Origin: CAIWHR01 sp963709525
GTDB lineage: Bacteria; Pseudomonadota; Gammaproteobacteria; Burkholderiales; Casimicrobiaceae
NCBI GenBank assembly: GCA_963709525.1
Contig: CAVPXB010000028.1
Location: 8,983 to 72,982, forward strand
Direction: 5' to 3'
Length of the DNA stretch: 64,000 nt
Part shown: in pieces, positions 46,601 through 56,748 of the stretch
How positions within the stretch are numbered: position 1 is the stretch's first letter
Layout: each line of letters begins with the position of its first letter
Made by a program: the position numbers and the translations under genes
The notes under the pieces: generated by a model
What the model was told of the DNA's origin: nothing
Databases searched by the model: none
Seen by the model: the letters and a program-made list of their open reading frames with translations, nothing else

Positions 46601-47924
46601 CGAAGTTGAGCGAGCGCGACGGCGGCTTGAGCGCTTGCCGGAACAGGTCGCCCGACCCGGCGATGCGGGTGGCAAGCTCGGCCGTGAAGCCCGGATCGCC
46701 GCGCCAGAAGCGCCGCACCGTGTCGCGGAAGCGGTCGTTCCATTCGCCCCAGGCGGCCGGAAACGCACCCAGCCGGTAGCCGCCGGGGCCGATGTCCCAG
46801 GGCTCGGCAATGAGTTTCAGCTCGCGCAGCACCGGGTCCTGCGCGATGGCCTGCATCAGGGGCGCCGCGGGATCGAAACCGTCGGCGCGCCGGAACAGCG
46901 TCGTCGCGAGATCGAAGCGGAAGCCGTCGACGCCTGCCGCCAGAGCGTAATGGCGCAGCACGTCCATCGCCAGCCGCAACACCGGCGGCCGGTCCAGCGC
47001 CAGCGTGTTGCCGCAGCCGGTGTCGTCGACATAGCGTCCGTCGGTGGCGGATCGCAGACGGTAATAGAGCGCGTTGTCCAGCCCGGCCAAGGACAGCAGC
47101 GGCCCGTGGATATCGCCTTCGCCGGTGTGATTGAAAACGATGTCGAGGATGACTTCGATGCCGGCTGCCTGCAGCGCCGCGACCGCGCTGCGCAACTCGG
47201 TCATGCCGCCGGGCGCGAGGCGGGGATCGGGAACGAACAGCGCGACCGGGTTGTAGCCCCAGTAATTGCCGAGGCCGCGCGCGTGCAGATGCGCCTCGTC
47301 GATCGCCGCCGCGATCGGCATCAACTCGACCGTCGTGATGCCCAGGCGCACCAGGTGATCGATGGCCGCGGGGTGCGCAAGTGCGGCGCAGGTGCCGCGC
47401 AAGCCGGTCTGGAGGTCAGGATGCGCTCGCGTGTAGCCGCGCACGTGAAGCTCGTAGACGACGGTGTCGGACCAGGGCACTCGCGGGCGCGCGACGACCG
47501 GCGTATCGAATGCCGGGACCGCGATCGCCTTGGGTACCGCGTGCGCGCTGTCGCGGTCGTCGCGGCGAGCGTCGGCGTCGATTGCCCGCTGTACCGGATC
47601 GAAGCCGAAGGCCCGGTCGAGCGCGCGGGCGTAAGGGTCGACGAGCAGCTTCGACGGATTGAAGCGGTGGCCGTGTGCGGGGTCCCAGGGCCCGCAGGCG
47701 CGCAGCCCGTAGCGGGTGCCTGGAGCAAGGCCCGGGATGTGGCCGTGAAACACGTTGCCGGTGCGCTCGGGCAGCCGGACGCGCGCGGTCTCGGCGGCAC
47801 CCGCCGCATCGAACAGGCACAGCTCGATGGCAGTGGCGTGGACGGACACGACGGCGACATTGGCGCCACCCTCGACCAGCGTGAGCCCCAGCGGTTCGGG
47901 GCTGCCCGCGCCCACGCGCAACAT
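43653..47924 (-). CDS. glgX-malQ: GlgX-MalQ fusion: glycogen debranching enzyme joined to 4-alpha-glucanotransferase
   Basis: One 1423-residue protein with two glucan-active enzymes. The N-terminal GlgX part (about 1-640) has a CBM48-like domain and a GH13 barrel with nucleophile Asp338 (GVDGFRFDLA), acid Glu374 (LIAEPWDIGPGGY) and Asp446 (FVAAHDGF). The C-terminal MalQ part (GH77, about 650-1423) has nucleophile Asp1172 (GGLRIDHAMGLARLFWVP), Glu1220 (VGEDLGTVP) and Asp1271 (STHDLPTVRGWW). GlgX removes short branches and MalQ rearranges the released maltodextrins, so the fusion could pass chains directly. The reading frame is uninterrupted. The start overlaps the glgA stop (TGATG). Confidence 0.93.
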   Translation of the reverse strand: MLRVGAGSPEPLGLTLVEGGANVAVVSVHATAIELCLFDAAGAAETARVRLPERTGNVFHGHIPGLAPGTRYGLRACGPWDPAHGHRFNPSKLLVDPYARALDRAFGFDPVQRAIDADARRDDRDSAHAVPKAIAVPAFDTPVVARPRVPWSDTVVYELHVRGYTRAHPDLQTGLRGTCAALAHPAAIDHLVRLGITTVELMPIAAAIDEAHLHARGLGNYWGYNPVALFVPDPRLAPGGMTELRSAVAALQAAGIEVILDIVFNHTGEGDIHGPLLSLAGLDNALYYRLRSATDGRYVDDTGCGNTLALDRPPVLRLAMDVLRHYALAAGVDGFRFDLATTLFRRADGFDPAAPLMQAIAQDPVLRELKLIAEPWDIGPGGYRLGAFPAAWGEWNDRFRDTVRRFWRGDPGFTAELATRIAGSGDLFRQALKPPSRSLNFVAAHDGFTLADVVAFEHKHNAANGEDNRDGTGANHSWNHGVEGPTADPSIIARRRRDIRNLLATLLLARGTPMLAMGDEAGRTQRGNNNAYAQDNALTWLAWEQLDESLLRFTRALVALRREHPALRRDAWLTGAPVDASGIPDVEWHNPDGSVMTPGHWSEGERRTLIAVLYAPPEAGRAADRVLVALHAGLDAIAIALPAPREAAQWRLRLDTSLEHRVPDDASAPGDGTLAIAPASVVVLAEVPAAPETRRLRRIDATALDRLARAAGIAPDWWGVDGRRHTVTTATRRALLAAMGLAVDSTDDARAHLAGFARAAQQWPNVHIVGADSPALVPLPADATAGRLHPPLLITCEDGRVLPLPASALDGPGREVVDADERRVLHRLLALPALPPGRHQLHAAGTPDLRCTLIAAPGRCHRPDALAQGGRRFGVAAQLYALRRAGDAGIGDYTTLGDFAVSCARAGAATIGLNPLHALFATDRERASPYQPCDRRFLDPLAIDLDAVPDLESDASARRLLARHAATIAALSAQPRVDYTGVGALKDRILAAAYAAFERRAAADPLVCEFGAFVAAGGQALADFALFETLARVHGGLPWQRWPAALARPDTAAARAMGRDHARDVRFHLYLQWLADRQLGAAARRARAAGLELGFYRDLAVGAAPDGAEAWSQQDLYARGASVGAPPDPFSRAGQNWGIPPPSPHALRADAFASIAALFRANMRHAGGLRIDHAMGLARLFWVPDGAVPADGAYVHYPVDELLGVLALESARARCFVVGEDLGTVPEGFRERMDAAGVLSYRVLWFERAGADFMAAAHYPAQSAACASTHDLPTVRGWWTGADIAERHRLGHLDAAAAARAEHERERERHALCAALSLPAPALSADRASAPEATTVTIAAHRFIAETPAALVLLQADDLAGEVDAINLPGTDRERPNWRRKIALDATALWDTPIGAAARRDLASHGRTVAGVPGGAAAIDDDN

Positions 47925-49381
47925 CAATCGACGCGGCTTGCCGCGAGTTCGCGATACAGCGCGGCGTAACGCTTCGCCGGCCGCGACCAGCCGACGTCGG
48001 TGGCCATGGCCCGGGTCTGTATGCGCCGCCACACCGACGGGCTGCGCCACAGTGCGGCGGTGCGATCGATGGCGATCGACAGCGTGTCGCGGGAGACCGG
48101 CGAGAACACGATGCCGGTGCCGGCATTCGCCGCGAGCGCCATTTCGTTGGCGTCGACGACCGTGTCGGCGAGTCCGCCGACGCGGGCCACGACGGGCAAC
48201 GCGCCATAACGCAATGCGCATAGCTGCGTCAGGCCGCAGGGCTCGAACCGCGATGGGACGAGCAGCGCGTCGCTGCCGGCCTGCACCTGGTGGGCGAGCG
48301 ACTCGTCGTAGCCGATGACGGCGACCATGCGTCCCGTGCGCGCATAGGCGCCAGCCGCGAATCCGTGCTCGAGCAGCCGGTCGCCGGCGCCCAATACGAC
48401 GAGCTGCGCGCCGGCGCGATCGATCGCAGGCAGGGCCTCCAGCAGGAGATCCATGCCTTTCTGCCAGGTGAGCCGGGAGACGACGCCGAACAGCAGCGCA
48501 CCCGGGTTGACCTCGAGCCCGACCCGCTGCTGCAGTGCCGCCTTGTTCAGCGCGCGCGCGCCGGGATGTCGCGCATCGAAGCGCGCGGCCAGATGCGCGT
48601 CGGTGGCGGGGTTCCACAACGCATCGTCGATGCCGTTGAGGATGCCGGACAGCACCGATGCCCGCTCGCGGAGCAGGCCATCGAGGCCCATGCCGCCTTC
48701 GGAGGCGCGGATTTCACCGGCGTAGCTGGGCGACACCGTCGTGATGCGGTCGGCGAGCGCCAAACCCGCCTTGAGGAAGCCGATGCTGCCGTAGTATTCG
48801 ACGCCGTCGAGTTCGAAGGCGTTGGGGGGCAGCCCGAGGGCGGACAGCCACGCGCTCGGGAACTGTCCCTGGAAGGCGAGGTTGTGCACGGTCATGACCG
48901 ACCCCGCCCGCCGCCCGCCGCCGTAGTGCATGTACGCCGGCGCGAGTCCCGTTTGCCAGTCGTGCGCGTGGACAACGTCGGGCGCGACGGCGGGTGCGCT
49001 GCCGCGACCCAGCTCGGCGGCAGCCCAGCTCAGCGCCGCAAAACGGAAGGCGTTGTCGGGCCACTCGCGGCCATCGGGTCCCAGGTAGGGGTTGCCGCCC
49101 CGCATGTACAGATGCGGAGCATCGAGCGCGAGAAGGTCGATCCCGCCGGCATGGCCGGAGAGGATGCGCGCGTCGCCGCCGAAGAGGTTCGCGAAGCTGA
49201 CCACGACCTTCGCCTCGGGGAGGGCCTTCAGCACCGCGGGATAGCCCGGCACCAGCGAGCGCACGTGGACGCCCTCGCCGGCAAGTGCTCCCGGCAGCGC
49301 GCCGACGACGTCGGCCAGCCCGCCGGTCTTGACCCATGGAAAGATCTCGGACGCGACCGACAGCACCTGGAGCGACTTCAT
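47924..49381 (-). CDS. glgA: Glycogen synthase
   Basis: GT5 ADP-glucose:alpha-1,4-glucan glucosyltransferase, 485 residues. Lys18 in VKTGGLADVVGALP is the ADP-glucose-binding KTGGL motif. HDWQTGLAPAYMHYG, TVHNLAFQGQFP, LFGVVSRLTWQKGMDLLLEALP and PSRFEPCGLTQLCALRYGALPVV complete the usual two-domain GT-B pattern. ATG at 49381 overlaps the glgC stop by four bases (ATGA). Intact frame. Confidence 0.97.
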   Translation of the reverse strand: MKSLQVLSVASEIFPWVKTGGLADVVGALPGALAGEGVHVRSLVPGYPAVLKALPEAKVVVSFANLFGGDARILSGHAGGIDLLALDAPHLYMRGGNPYLGPDGREWPDNAFRFAALSWAAAELGRGSAPAVAPDVVHAHDWQTGLAPAYMHYGGGRRAGSVMTVHNLAFQGQFPSAWLSALGLPPNAFELDGVEYYGSIGFLKAGLALADRITTVSPSYAGEIRASEGGMGLDGLLRERASVLSGILNGIDDALWNPATDAHLAARFDARHPGARALNKAALQQRVGLEVNPGALLFGVVSRLTWQKGMDLLLEALPAIDRAGAQLVVLGAGDRLLEHGFAAGAYARTGRMVAVIGYDESLAHQVQAGSDALLVPSRFEPCGLTQLCALRYGALPVVARVGGLADTVVDANEMALAANAGTGIVFSPVSRDTLSIAIDRTAALWRSPSVWRRIQTRAMATDVGWSRPAKRYAALYRELAASRVD

Positions 49382-50660
49382 CGCGCGTGGGCTGCGAGGC
49401 CGAGCTTGTCGATCATCTCCTGCGTGATGAGGCAGATGCCCTTCGCTGTGCGACGGAAGCGCGCGGCGTCGACTTCGGGATCTTCGCCGACGACGAGCCC
49501 GTCCGGTATGCGGACGCCGCGATCGATGACCACGTTGGTCAGGCGCACGTGTCGGCCGACGTCGACGTAGGGCAGAACCACCGCGTTCGAGACTTCGGAG
49601 TAGGAGTGGATGCGCACCCCGGTGAACAGCAGCGAACGTCGCAGCGAAGCGCCGGAGACGATGCAGCCGCCCGAGACCAGCGACGAGATGCCGATGCCGC
49701 GCCGACCGTCGACGTCGTGGACGAACTTCGCCGGCGGCGTGATCTCGGCGTAGGTCCAGATCGGCCAGTCGTGCTGGAAGAGGTCGAGCTCGGGAACCAC
49801 GTCGGTGAGGTCGATGTTCGCCTCCCAGTAAGCGTCGATGGTGCCGACGTCGCGCCAGTAGCTCTCGGCTTCCTCGTACGAGCGCACGCAGGAATTGGTG
49901 AAACGGTGCGCGACCGCCTTGCCGTTCTTGACCAGCCAGGGAATGATGTCCTTGCCGAAATCGCGGCTGGACGTCGGGGTCGGCGGCGTCGCGACGCAGC
50001 TGCTCGTTCAGGAATTCGCGCCGGAAGACGTAGATGCCCATGCTGGCGAAGGCGTAGCCGGGGCGGTCCGGCATCTCGGGCGGGACGGCGGGCTTCTCGA
50101 TGAACGACACGATGCGGTCTTCGGTGTCGACGTGGATGACGCCGAAGCCCGATCGCTTCGGCCACCGGCACCTCGATGCAGGCCACGGTGACGTCGGCCC
50201 CGGGTTGACGTGCTGGATCAGCATCCGCTCGTAGTCCATCTTGTAGATGTGGTCGCCGGCGAGGATGACGAGGTACTCGGGCGCGTAGCTGTCGATGATG
50301 TCGATGTTCTGGTACACGGCGTCGGCGGTGCCGGCGTACCACTGCTCTTCGGAAATTCGCTGGCTCGCGGGAAGCATGTCGAAGCTCTCGTTGCGCACCG
50401 GCTGCAGGAAGTTCCAGCTGCGATGCAGGTGCCGGATCAGGCTGTGCGCCTTGTACTGCGTCGCCACCGCGATGCGCCGGATGCCCGAATTGAGCGCGTT
50501 GGACAGCGCGAAATCGATGATCCGCGACTTGCCGCCGAAGTAGACCGCGGGCTTGGCCCGCAAATTGGTGAGTTCCATCAGGCGGCTGCCGCGGCCGCCG
50601 GCCAGCACATAGGCCATCGCTTGAACGCGCCAGGGGGGTCGAGTAGGTCACCTTGTCCAT
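49378..50660 (-). CDS. glgC: Glucose-1-phosphate adenylyltransferase (four likely indels)
   Basis: Makes ADP-glucose from ATP and glucose 1-phosphate, the controlled step of bacterial glycogen synthesis. Recognisable are AYVLAGGRGSRLMELT, RAKPAVYFGGKSRIIDFALSNALNSG, GTADAVYQNIDII, ILAGDHIYKMDYERML, GVIHVDTEDRIVSFIEKP, SYWRDVGTIDAYWEANIDL and the C-terminal beta-helix with VSGGCIVSGASLRRSLLFTGVR. The frame shifts near 50634 (CCCCCC run), 50200, 50156 and 49965; restoring one base each time gives continuous GlgC. The start is taken at ATG 50660 (MDKVTYSTP) with GGGAGG five bases upstream; ATG 50617 is the alternative. About 427 residues when corrected. Confidence 0.9.
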
Positions 50661-50724
50661 TGCCACCTCCCGTTACGGCGGGATGCCGGGTTTGCGATGA
50701 CGGTGCGCTCTTTTTCCATCGTCG

Positions 50725-52913
50725 TCATTGACCGCCGTCATGAACCAGCCACAGCACGCCGAGCGGCGGCAACATGACGTCGGCGCTGCAGGGGAAGCCG
50801 TGCCACGAGTGCGCATCGGCGATCACGCCGCCGGCATTGCCGCAGTCGCTGCCGCCATAGAGGGCGGCGTCGGTGTTGAGGAGCTCGCGCCAGCGTCCCG
50901 GCAGCGGCAGGCCGACGCGATAGCCGGGACGCGGCACCGGCGTGAAGTTGGCGATCATCATGATCGGGCGCGCCCCGTCGCCGCCCCCGCGCACCCAGGC
51001 GAAGACCGAATTGTCGCGGTCGTCGACGACGATCCAGCGAAAATCCTCGCGGCTCGCAATCGCGCGCGTGCAGCGCGGGCTCGGCGCGGTAGAGCGCATT
51101 GCAGTCGCGCACCAGCGATTGCATGCCGCGGTGCAGCGCGATGTCGAGCAGGTGCCAGTCGAGCGACTGCGCGAAGTTCCACTCCTGCCCCTGGCCGAAT
51201 TCCAGCCCCATGAACAGCAGCTTCTTGCCCGGATAGGCCCACATCAACGCGAACGCGGCGCGCAGCGTGGCGAACTGCTGCCAGGCGTCCCCCGGCATCC
51301 GACCCAGCAGCGAGCGCTTGCCGTGCACGACCTCGTCGTGCGAGAGCGGCAGCACGAAATTCTCGGAGAACGCGTAGACCAGGCCGAAGGTGATCCGGTC
51401 GTGGTGCCAGCGCCGGTGCACGGGCTCGTACTTCAGGTAGTCGAGCGTGTCGTTCATCCAGCCCATGTTCCACTTGAAGCCGAAGCCGAGTCCGCCGGCG
51501 TGCACCGGTTGCGACACGCCGGCCAAGCGGTGGATTCCTCGGCGATGGTGACGACGCCCGGATGGCGCGCGTAGACCGCGGTGTTGAGCTGGCGCAGGAA
51601 CGCGATGGCGTCGAGGTTCTCGCTGCCGCCGTAGCGGTTCGGCGATCCACTGCCCTTCCTTGCGCGAGTAGTCGAGGTAGAGCATCGAGGCGACCGCGTC
51701 GACGCGCAGCCCGTCGATGTGGTAGCGATCGAGCCAGAACAGCGCGCTGGCAAGCAGGTAGTTGGCGACCTCGTGCCGGCCGTAATTGAACACCGCGGTG
51801 TTCCAGTCCGGGTGATACCCCAGCCGCGGGTCCTCGTGCTCGTAGAGCGCGGTGCCGTCGAAGTGGGCCAGGCCGTGCGGATCGGTGGGGAAGTGCGCCG
51901 GCACCCAGTCGAGGATCACCCCGAGGCCCGCGTGGTGCGCGCGGTCGACGAAGCGCGCGAAGGCCGCCGGCTCGCCGTAGCGGCGCGTCGGAGCGAACAG
52001 CCCGATCGGCTGGTAACCCCAGGAGTCGTCGAGCGGATGCTCGTTGACGGGCATCAATTCAAGATGCGTGAACCCCATCTCCGCCGCATAGGGGATCAGC
52101 GTATCGGCGAGCTCGTCGTAGGTGAGCCAGCGATTGGCCTCGCCGCGCCGCCACGAGCCCAGGTGCACTTCGTAGATCGACATCGGGGTGCGCCGTGGAT
52201 CGCGCTGCGCACGCGCCGTCATCCATTCGCGTCGGTCCAGGTGAAGGTGGTCGGTGTCGCAGACGACCGAGGCCGTCGACGGCCGCAGTTCCGAGGCGAA
52301 GCCCAGCGGGTCGGCCTTGAGCGGCAGCAGTTCGCGTTGCGGCCCCAGCACCTCGTACTTGTAGAGCGTGCCCACAGCGATTTCGGGGATGAAGATCTCC
52401 CAGACACCGATGTCGACGCGCCTGCGCATGGTGTGACGGCGGCCGTCCCAGCCGTTGAAATCGCCGACCACCGAGACCCGCGATGCATTGGGCGCCCACA
52501 GGGCGAAATGCACGCCGGGCGTGCCTTCGTGCGTCAGCGGATGCGCGCCGAGGCGGTCGTAGAGATTGACCTGCGTTCCTTCCGCCAGCAGCCAGTCGTC
52601 GACCTCGCCCAGTACCGGTCCATACGCGTAGGGATCGTCGACGATCCAGGTGTCGCGCTCGTTGCGGGCCCGCAACCGATAGGGAATGCGGCTTGCGAGG
52701 CGCGCCCTCGAAGAACCCTGCATCGTCGCGCCGGACCAGCGGCGTCACCGCCACGCCGTCGCGCGTGAGGAGCTCCACGTCGCGCGCGCCGGGCACGAAG
52801 GCGCGGACGACGATTCCGCCGGGCGCGTCGTGCGGGCCCAACACCGAGAACGGATCGCCATGCTGCCCGGAGAGGATCGACGCTATGGTGTCGCGCGCAA
52901 GTGTGGATTTCAT
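50725..52913 (-). CDS. glgB: 1,4-alpha-glucan branching enzyme (four likely indels)
   Basis: GH13 enzyme that forms alpha-1,6 branches. N-terminal and CBM48 domains (HGDPFSVLGPHDAPGG, VHFALWAPNASRVSVVGDFNGWDGR) precede the catalytic barrel: SWGYQPIGLFAPTRRYG, GVILDWVPAHFPTDPHGL, the nucleophile Asp in IDGLRVDAVASMLYLDYSR, the acid Glu in VVTIAEESTAWPG, and LPLSHDEVVHGKRSL. Frame changes occur near 52705, 51642, 51530 and 51062; the second and third compensate each other. Restored residues such as PNRYGGSENLDAIAFLRQLN are standard GlgB. About 729 residues when corrected. It lies 37 bp after glgP. Confidence 0.9.
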
Positions 52914-52949
52914 CGGGATCCCTGAAAGGCGGGTGTCGCTGTGAGACGG

Positions 52950-55422
52950 TCATGTCCGCCAGATGTCGCTGGCGTATTCGCGAATGGTCCGGTCCGACGA
53001 GAACCAGCCCATCCGCGCAGTGTTCAGCACCGCACGTTTCCACCACTGGCCGGGATCCCTCCATATCCGCCCCAACTCGTGCTGGGTGACGCGGTACGCG
53101 TCGAAGTCGGCGCAGACCATGAAGTAGTCGTGATGGCGCAGTCCGGTGACGAGGTCGCGGTAGCGTTTGCGATCGTCCGGCGAGAAGACGCCGGCTTGGA
53201 GGCCGTCCAGAACTTCGGCCAGCGCGTGCGACGCGGCGATCGTGGCCGCGGCATCGATGCCGGCCTCGCGCCGCGCTGGCGACCTGTTCGGCAGTGAGCC
53301 CGAAGATGAAGATGTTGTCGGCGCCCACGTGCTCGAGCATCTCGACATTGGCGCCGTCCAGCGTGCCGATGGTGAGCGCGCCGTTGAGCGCGAGTTTCAT
53401 GTTGCCGGTTCCCGACGCCTCCATGCCGGCAGTGGAGATCTGCTCGGAAATATCCGACGCCGGGATGATCGCCTCGGCGAGGCTCACGTTGTAGTTGGGC
53501 AGGAACACGACCTTGAGCAGGCCGCGCACGGCAGGATCGTTGTTGACGATCCGGGCCACATCGTTGGCCAGCTTGATGATGAGCTTTGCCTGGTAATAGC
53601 CCGCGGCTGCCTTGCCGGAGAAGATCTTCACCCGCGGCACCCAGTTCCTCGTCGGCTGCCCGCGCATCGCGTTGTAGAGCGCGATGGTGTCGAGAATGTT
53701 GAGCAGCTGGCGCTTGTATTCGTGGATGCGCTTGATGTGCACGTCGAACAATGCGTCCGGGTCGAGGATGACGCCCAGTCGCTCGGCGACCAGTCGCGCC
53801 AGCGCGATCTTGTTCAGGCGCCGTTCGGCGGCGAAGCGTTCGCGGAACGCCGCGTCGTCGGCCAGCGGGACGAGCTCGGCGAGCCGCGTGGTGTCGTCCA
53901 GCACCTGGGGTCCGATCGCGTCGACGATGAGCTTGGTGAGCCCCGGATTGGCCTGAAACAGCCAGCGGCGGAAGGTGATGCCGTTGGTCTTGTTGACGAT
54001 GCGGTCGGGGTAGAGTTTCGCCAGGTCGTCAAATACCGTCTTGCGCATGAGGTCGGTATGCAGTGCCGACACGCCGTTCACCCGCCGCGACCCGAGGAAG
54101 GCGAGGTGACCCATCCGCACGTGACGCCCGCTGTTCTCTTCGATCATCGAGATCGAGGACAGCAGCCGGTTGTCCTCGTGGCCGGCAGCCCGCTGCGCAT
54201 CGAGGTGCAGCGCGTTGATGAGATAGATGATCTGCATGTGCCGGGGCAGCAGCCCCTCCATCAGCGGGACCGACCAGCGCTCGAGCGCCTCGGGCAGCAA
54301 GGTGTGGTTGGTGTAGTTGAACACCGACGTGCAGATGCGCCAGGCCTGCTCCCAGGGCATGCCCTCTTCATCGATCAGAAGCCGCATCAGTTCCGGGATT
54401 GCGATAGCCGGATGCGTGTCGTTCAACTGGATCGCGACGTCGTCGGGCAGCGTGGTGAGATCACCGTGCTGCTGCTTGTGCCGCCGCAGGAGGTCCTGCA
54501 GCGACGCGGAAGCGAAGAAGATCTCCTGCCGCAGCCGCAATTCGTGCCCGGCGGGGGTGGCGTCCGACGGATAGAGCACGCGGGAGACGGCTTCCAGGCG
54601 GACGCGATCGGCGAGCGCGCCGACGTGGTCGCCGCGATTGAAATCCTCGAGCGACAGGGGGTCGACGGCGCGGGCGGACCAAAGGCGCAGCGTATTGATG
54701 TGCTCGCCACGCCAGCCAGCGATGGGGGTGTCGTAGGCAACCGCCTTGACGCGGTCCGCGGGGTGCCATACCGACCGCGACGTGCCGTCCGCGTCGGTGA
54801 CGATATCGACGCTGCCCCCGAACCCGATCGTGTAGGCCACCTCGGGCCGCGCAAACTCCCACGGGTTTCCGGCGGACAGCCACTCCTCGGGCAGTTCCAG
54901 CTGCCAGCCATCCTGCAACGCCTGGCGGAAGATCCCGTGGTCGTAGCGGATGCCGTAGCCGTGCGCCGGGATGCCCAGCGTCGCCATGCTCTCCATGAAG
55001 CAGGCGGCGAGGCGGCCGAGGCCCCCGTTGCCGAGTGCCGCATCGGGCTCGAGCTTGCGCAGCCGGTCGAGGTCGATGTCGAACTCCGCGAGCGCCGCCC
55101 TCGCCGTGTTGGTGAGACCCAGGTTGCCCAGCGCATCGAACAGCAGGCGGCCGATCAGGAACTCGAGCGAAAAATAATAGACGCGCTTGCGTCCGTCGCG
55201 GTAGGTCTTGCGCGTCGCCTCCATCCAGCGATCGACGAGGTAGTCGCGCGTGGCGAGCGAGGTGGCGATCAGCCAGTCGTGTTCGAGCGCGTGCTTCGCG
55301 TCCTTGCCCACCGCGTAGGTGAGCTTGCGCAGGACCGTTGCCTGGAAGGCAGCCACGTCGGCGGCGCGCGGCGTCTCGAAGCCGGTGAGGGCGCCGGTGT
55401 CGGGGTCGGAGTCGGGAGTCAT
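52950..55422 (-). CDS. glgP: Glycogen/maltodextrin phosphorylase (one frameshift)
   Basis: GT35 PLP enzyme releasing glucose 1-phosphate from glycogen ends. About 824 residues. Motifs include ALGNGGLGRLAACFMESMATL, GFGGSVDIVTDADG, QLNDTHPAIAIPELMRLL, NGITFRRWLFQANPGL, HIKRIHEYKRQLLN and Lys676 in ASGTGNMKLALNGALTIG, the PLP-binding lysine. Near 53275 one base shifts the frame; the C-terminus (DAAATIAASHALAEVLDGL to IREYASDIWRT) lies in the next frame. ATG 55422 gives MTPDSDPDTGALTGF; an upstream open stretch is not conserved. First gene of the minus-strand glg operon. Confidence 0.93.
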
Positions 55423-55593
55423 CGGTGAGGTCCGTGGGTTTGGGGCCGGCGAGGCGACATCGCCCTGCGCAGACGAACGAGCAAGCGGCTTCGGATGGCC
55501 AGCGAAGCTCGCGCCCGCAGCCGCGGGTTGCACGCCACCGAACTGACTCTCCGGCACCTCCCCGGACTTCGGTCGGCCGCTGTGACAAGTCTA

Positions 55594-55620
55594 CCCGTTC
55601 CGGGCGCCGCCCGGAACGGG
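55594..55620. other. Perfect 12-bp-stem hairpin between glgP and the ROK kinase gene
   Basis: CCCGTTCCGGGC-GCC-GCCCGGAACGGG forms a perfect stem of 12 bp with a 3-base loop. It lies in the 373-bp divergent region 55423-55795, where no intrinsic terminator is expected, about 170 bp from each start codon. There is no T-tract on either side. It may be a regulator site or dispersed repeat. The rest of this region shows no recognisable gene or clear promoter. Confidence 0.5.
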
Positions 55621-55795
55621 GAAGCGCGGCGGGCTCCGGTGTCCGGTGCGCAGTTCGCACCATCGACGTGCGCGAGCGCCGCGGTGATTGCATCCCGATG
55701 TCGAAGCATGGGAAAGTTGCGCACCCTTTCGATCCGCCGCGGACGCGGGCGCCCCACCGTGCGGGTCCGGGACGCAACAACCAGGGAGGCGCAGG

Positions 55796-56719
55796 ATGTC
55801 GCACCCGCATTTCCGCCTGGGTATCGACCTTGGCGGCAGCAAGATCGAGATCGTCGCTCTCGACGCGCAGGGGCGCGAACTGCTGCGTCGGCGGGTATCC
55901 ACGCCCCGGGGCGACTACGACGCGACGATCGATGCGGTGGCCGGGCTCGTCACCCATGTCGAACGCGAGCTGGGTGGCGAAGGCACCGTGGGTATCGGGA
56001 CGCCGGGTTCGATTTCACGCGCCACGGGGCTGTTGCGCGGATCGAACTCGGTGTGTCTCAACGGGCGCCCGTTTCGTCAGGATCTCGCGACGGCGCTGGG
56101 GCGCGAAATCCGCGTCACCAACGACGCCAACTGCTTTGCGCTGTCGGAGGCTTCCGACGGCGCCGGCGCGGGAGCGGCGGTGGTGTTCGGCGTCATCCTC
56201 GGCACCGGCGTCGGTGCCGGGATCGTCGTCCGGGGTGAGGTGCTGGATGGCCCCAATGCGATCGCCGGCGAATGGGGTCACAATCCTCTGCCCTGGCCGC
56301 GCGACGACGAGCGCCCGGGACCGGCGTGTTTCTGCGGCAAGACGGGGTGCATCGAAACCTGGCTGTCCGGACCGGGGCTCGCACGCGATCACCAGCACGC
56401 GACGGGCGCCACGCTGCGCCCGCACGAGATCGTCGAGTTTGCCGCCGCGGGCGAGGGCGCCTGCGAAGCGACGCTGCAGCGCTACGAAGACCGGCTGGCG
56501 CGCTCGCTGGCCCACGTGATCAACGTGCTGGATCCCGACGTCATCGTGCTGGGCGGTGGAATGTCGAATCCCGAGCGGCTCTATGCGCGCGTGCCGCGTC
56601 TGTGGGGCGCGTGGGTGTTCTCGGATCGCGTCGACACCCGCCTGGTTCGCAACTGCCACGGCGATTCGTCGGGCGTGCGGGGCGCCGCGTGGTTGTGGGG
56701 AGCGGAAATGGGCGAATGA
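55796..56719 (+). CDS. ROK-family sugar kinase (Mak fructokinase-like)
   Basis: Cytoplasmic ATP-dependent hexose kinase, 307 residues. Phosphate-1 motif LGIDLGGSKIEIVALD, catalytic Asp in VTNDANCFALSEA, GVILGTGVGAGIVV, and the ROK zinc site with His in GEWGHNPLPWP and Cys in ACFCGKTGCIETWLSGPGL. The GHNPLPWP and CIETWLSG wording is closest to E. coli Mak (fructokinase) among ROK enzymes I know. Glucose or N-acetylhexosamine cannot be excluded. GGGAGG lies eight bases before the ATG. Divergent from glgP, so it may help return free hexose to the sugar-phosphate pool. Confidence 0.88.
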   Translation: MSHPHFRLGIDLGGSKIEIVALDAQGRELLRRRVSTPRGDYDATIDAVAGLVTHVERELGGEGTVGIGTPGSISRATGLLRGSNSVCLNGRPFRQDLATALGREIRVTNDANCFALSEASDGAGAGAAVVFGVILGTGVGAGIVVRGEVLDGPNAIAGEWGHNPLPWPRDDERPGPACFCGKTGCIETWLSGPGLARDHQHATGATLRPHEIVEFAAAGEGACEATLQRYEDRLARSLAHVINVLDPDVIVLGGGMSNPERLYARVPRLWGAWVFSDRVDTRLVRNCHGDSSGVRGAAWLWGAEMGE

Positions 56720-56748
56720 GATCCAGGCCGGCGGTGGCTCGGCGTCCT

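Noticed and set aside
53167..55428. A 753-codon plus-strand frame opposite glgP
   Set aside because: glgP motifs, including the PLP lysine, are on the minus strand across the whole interval; the plus frame is a GC-bias shadow.
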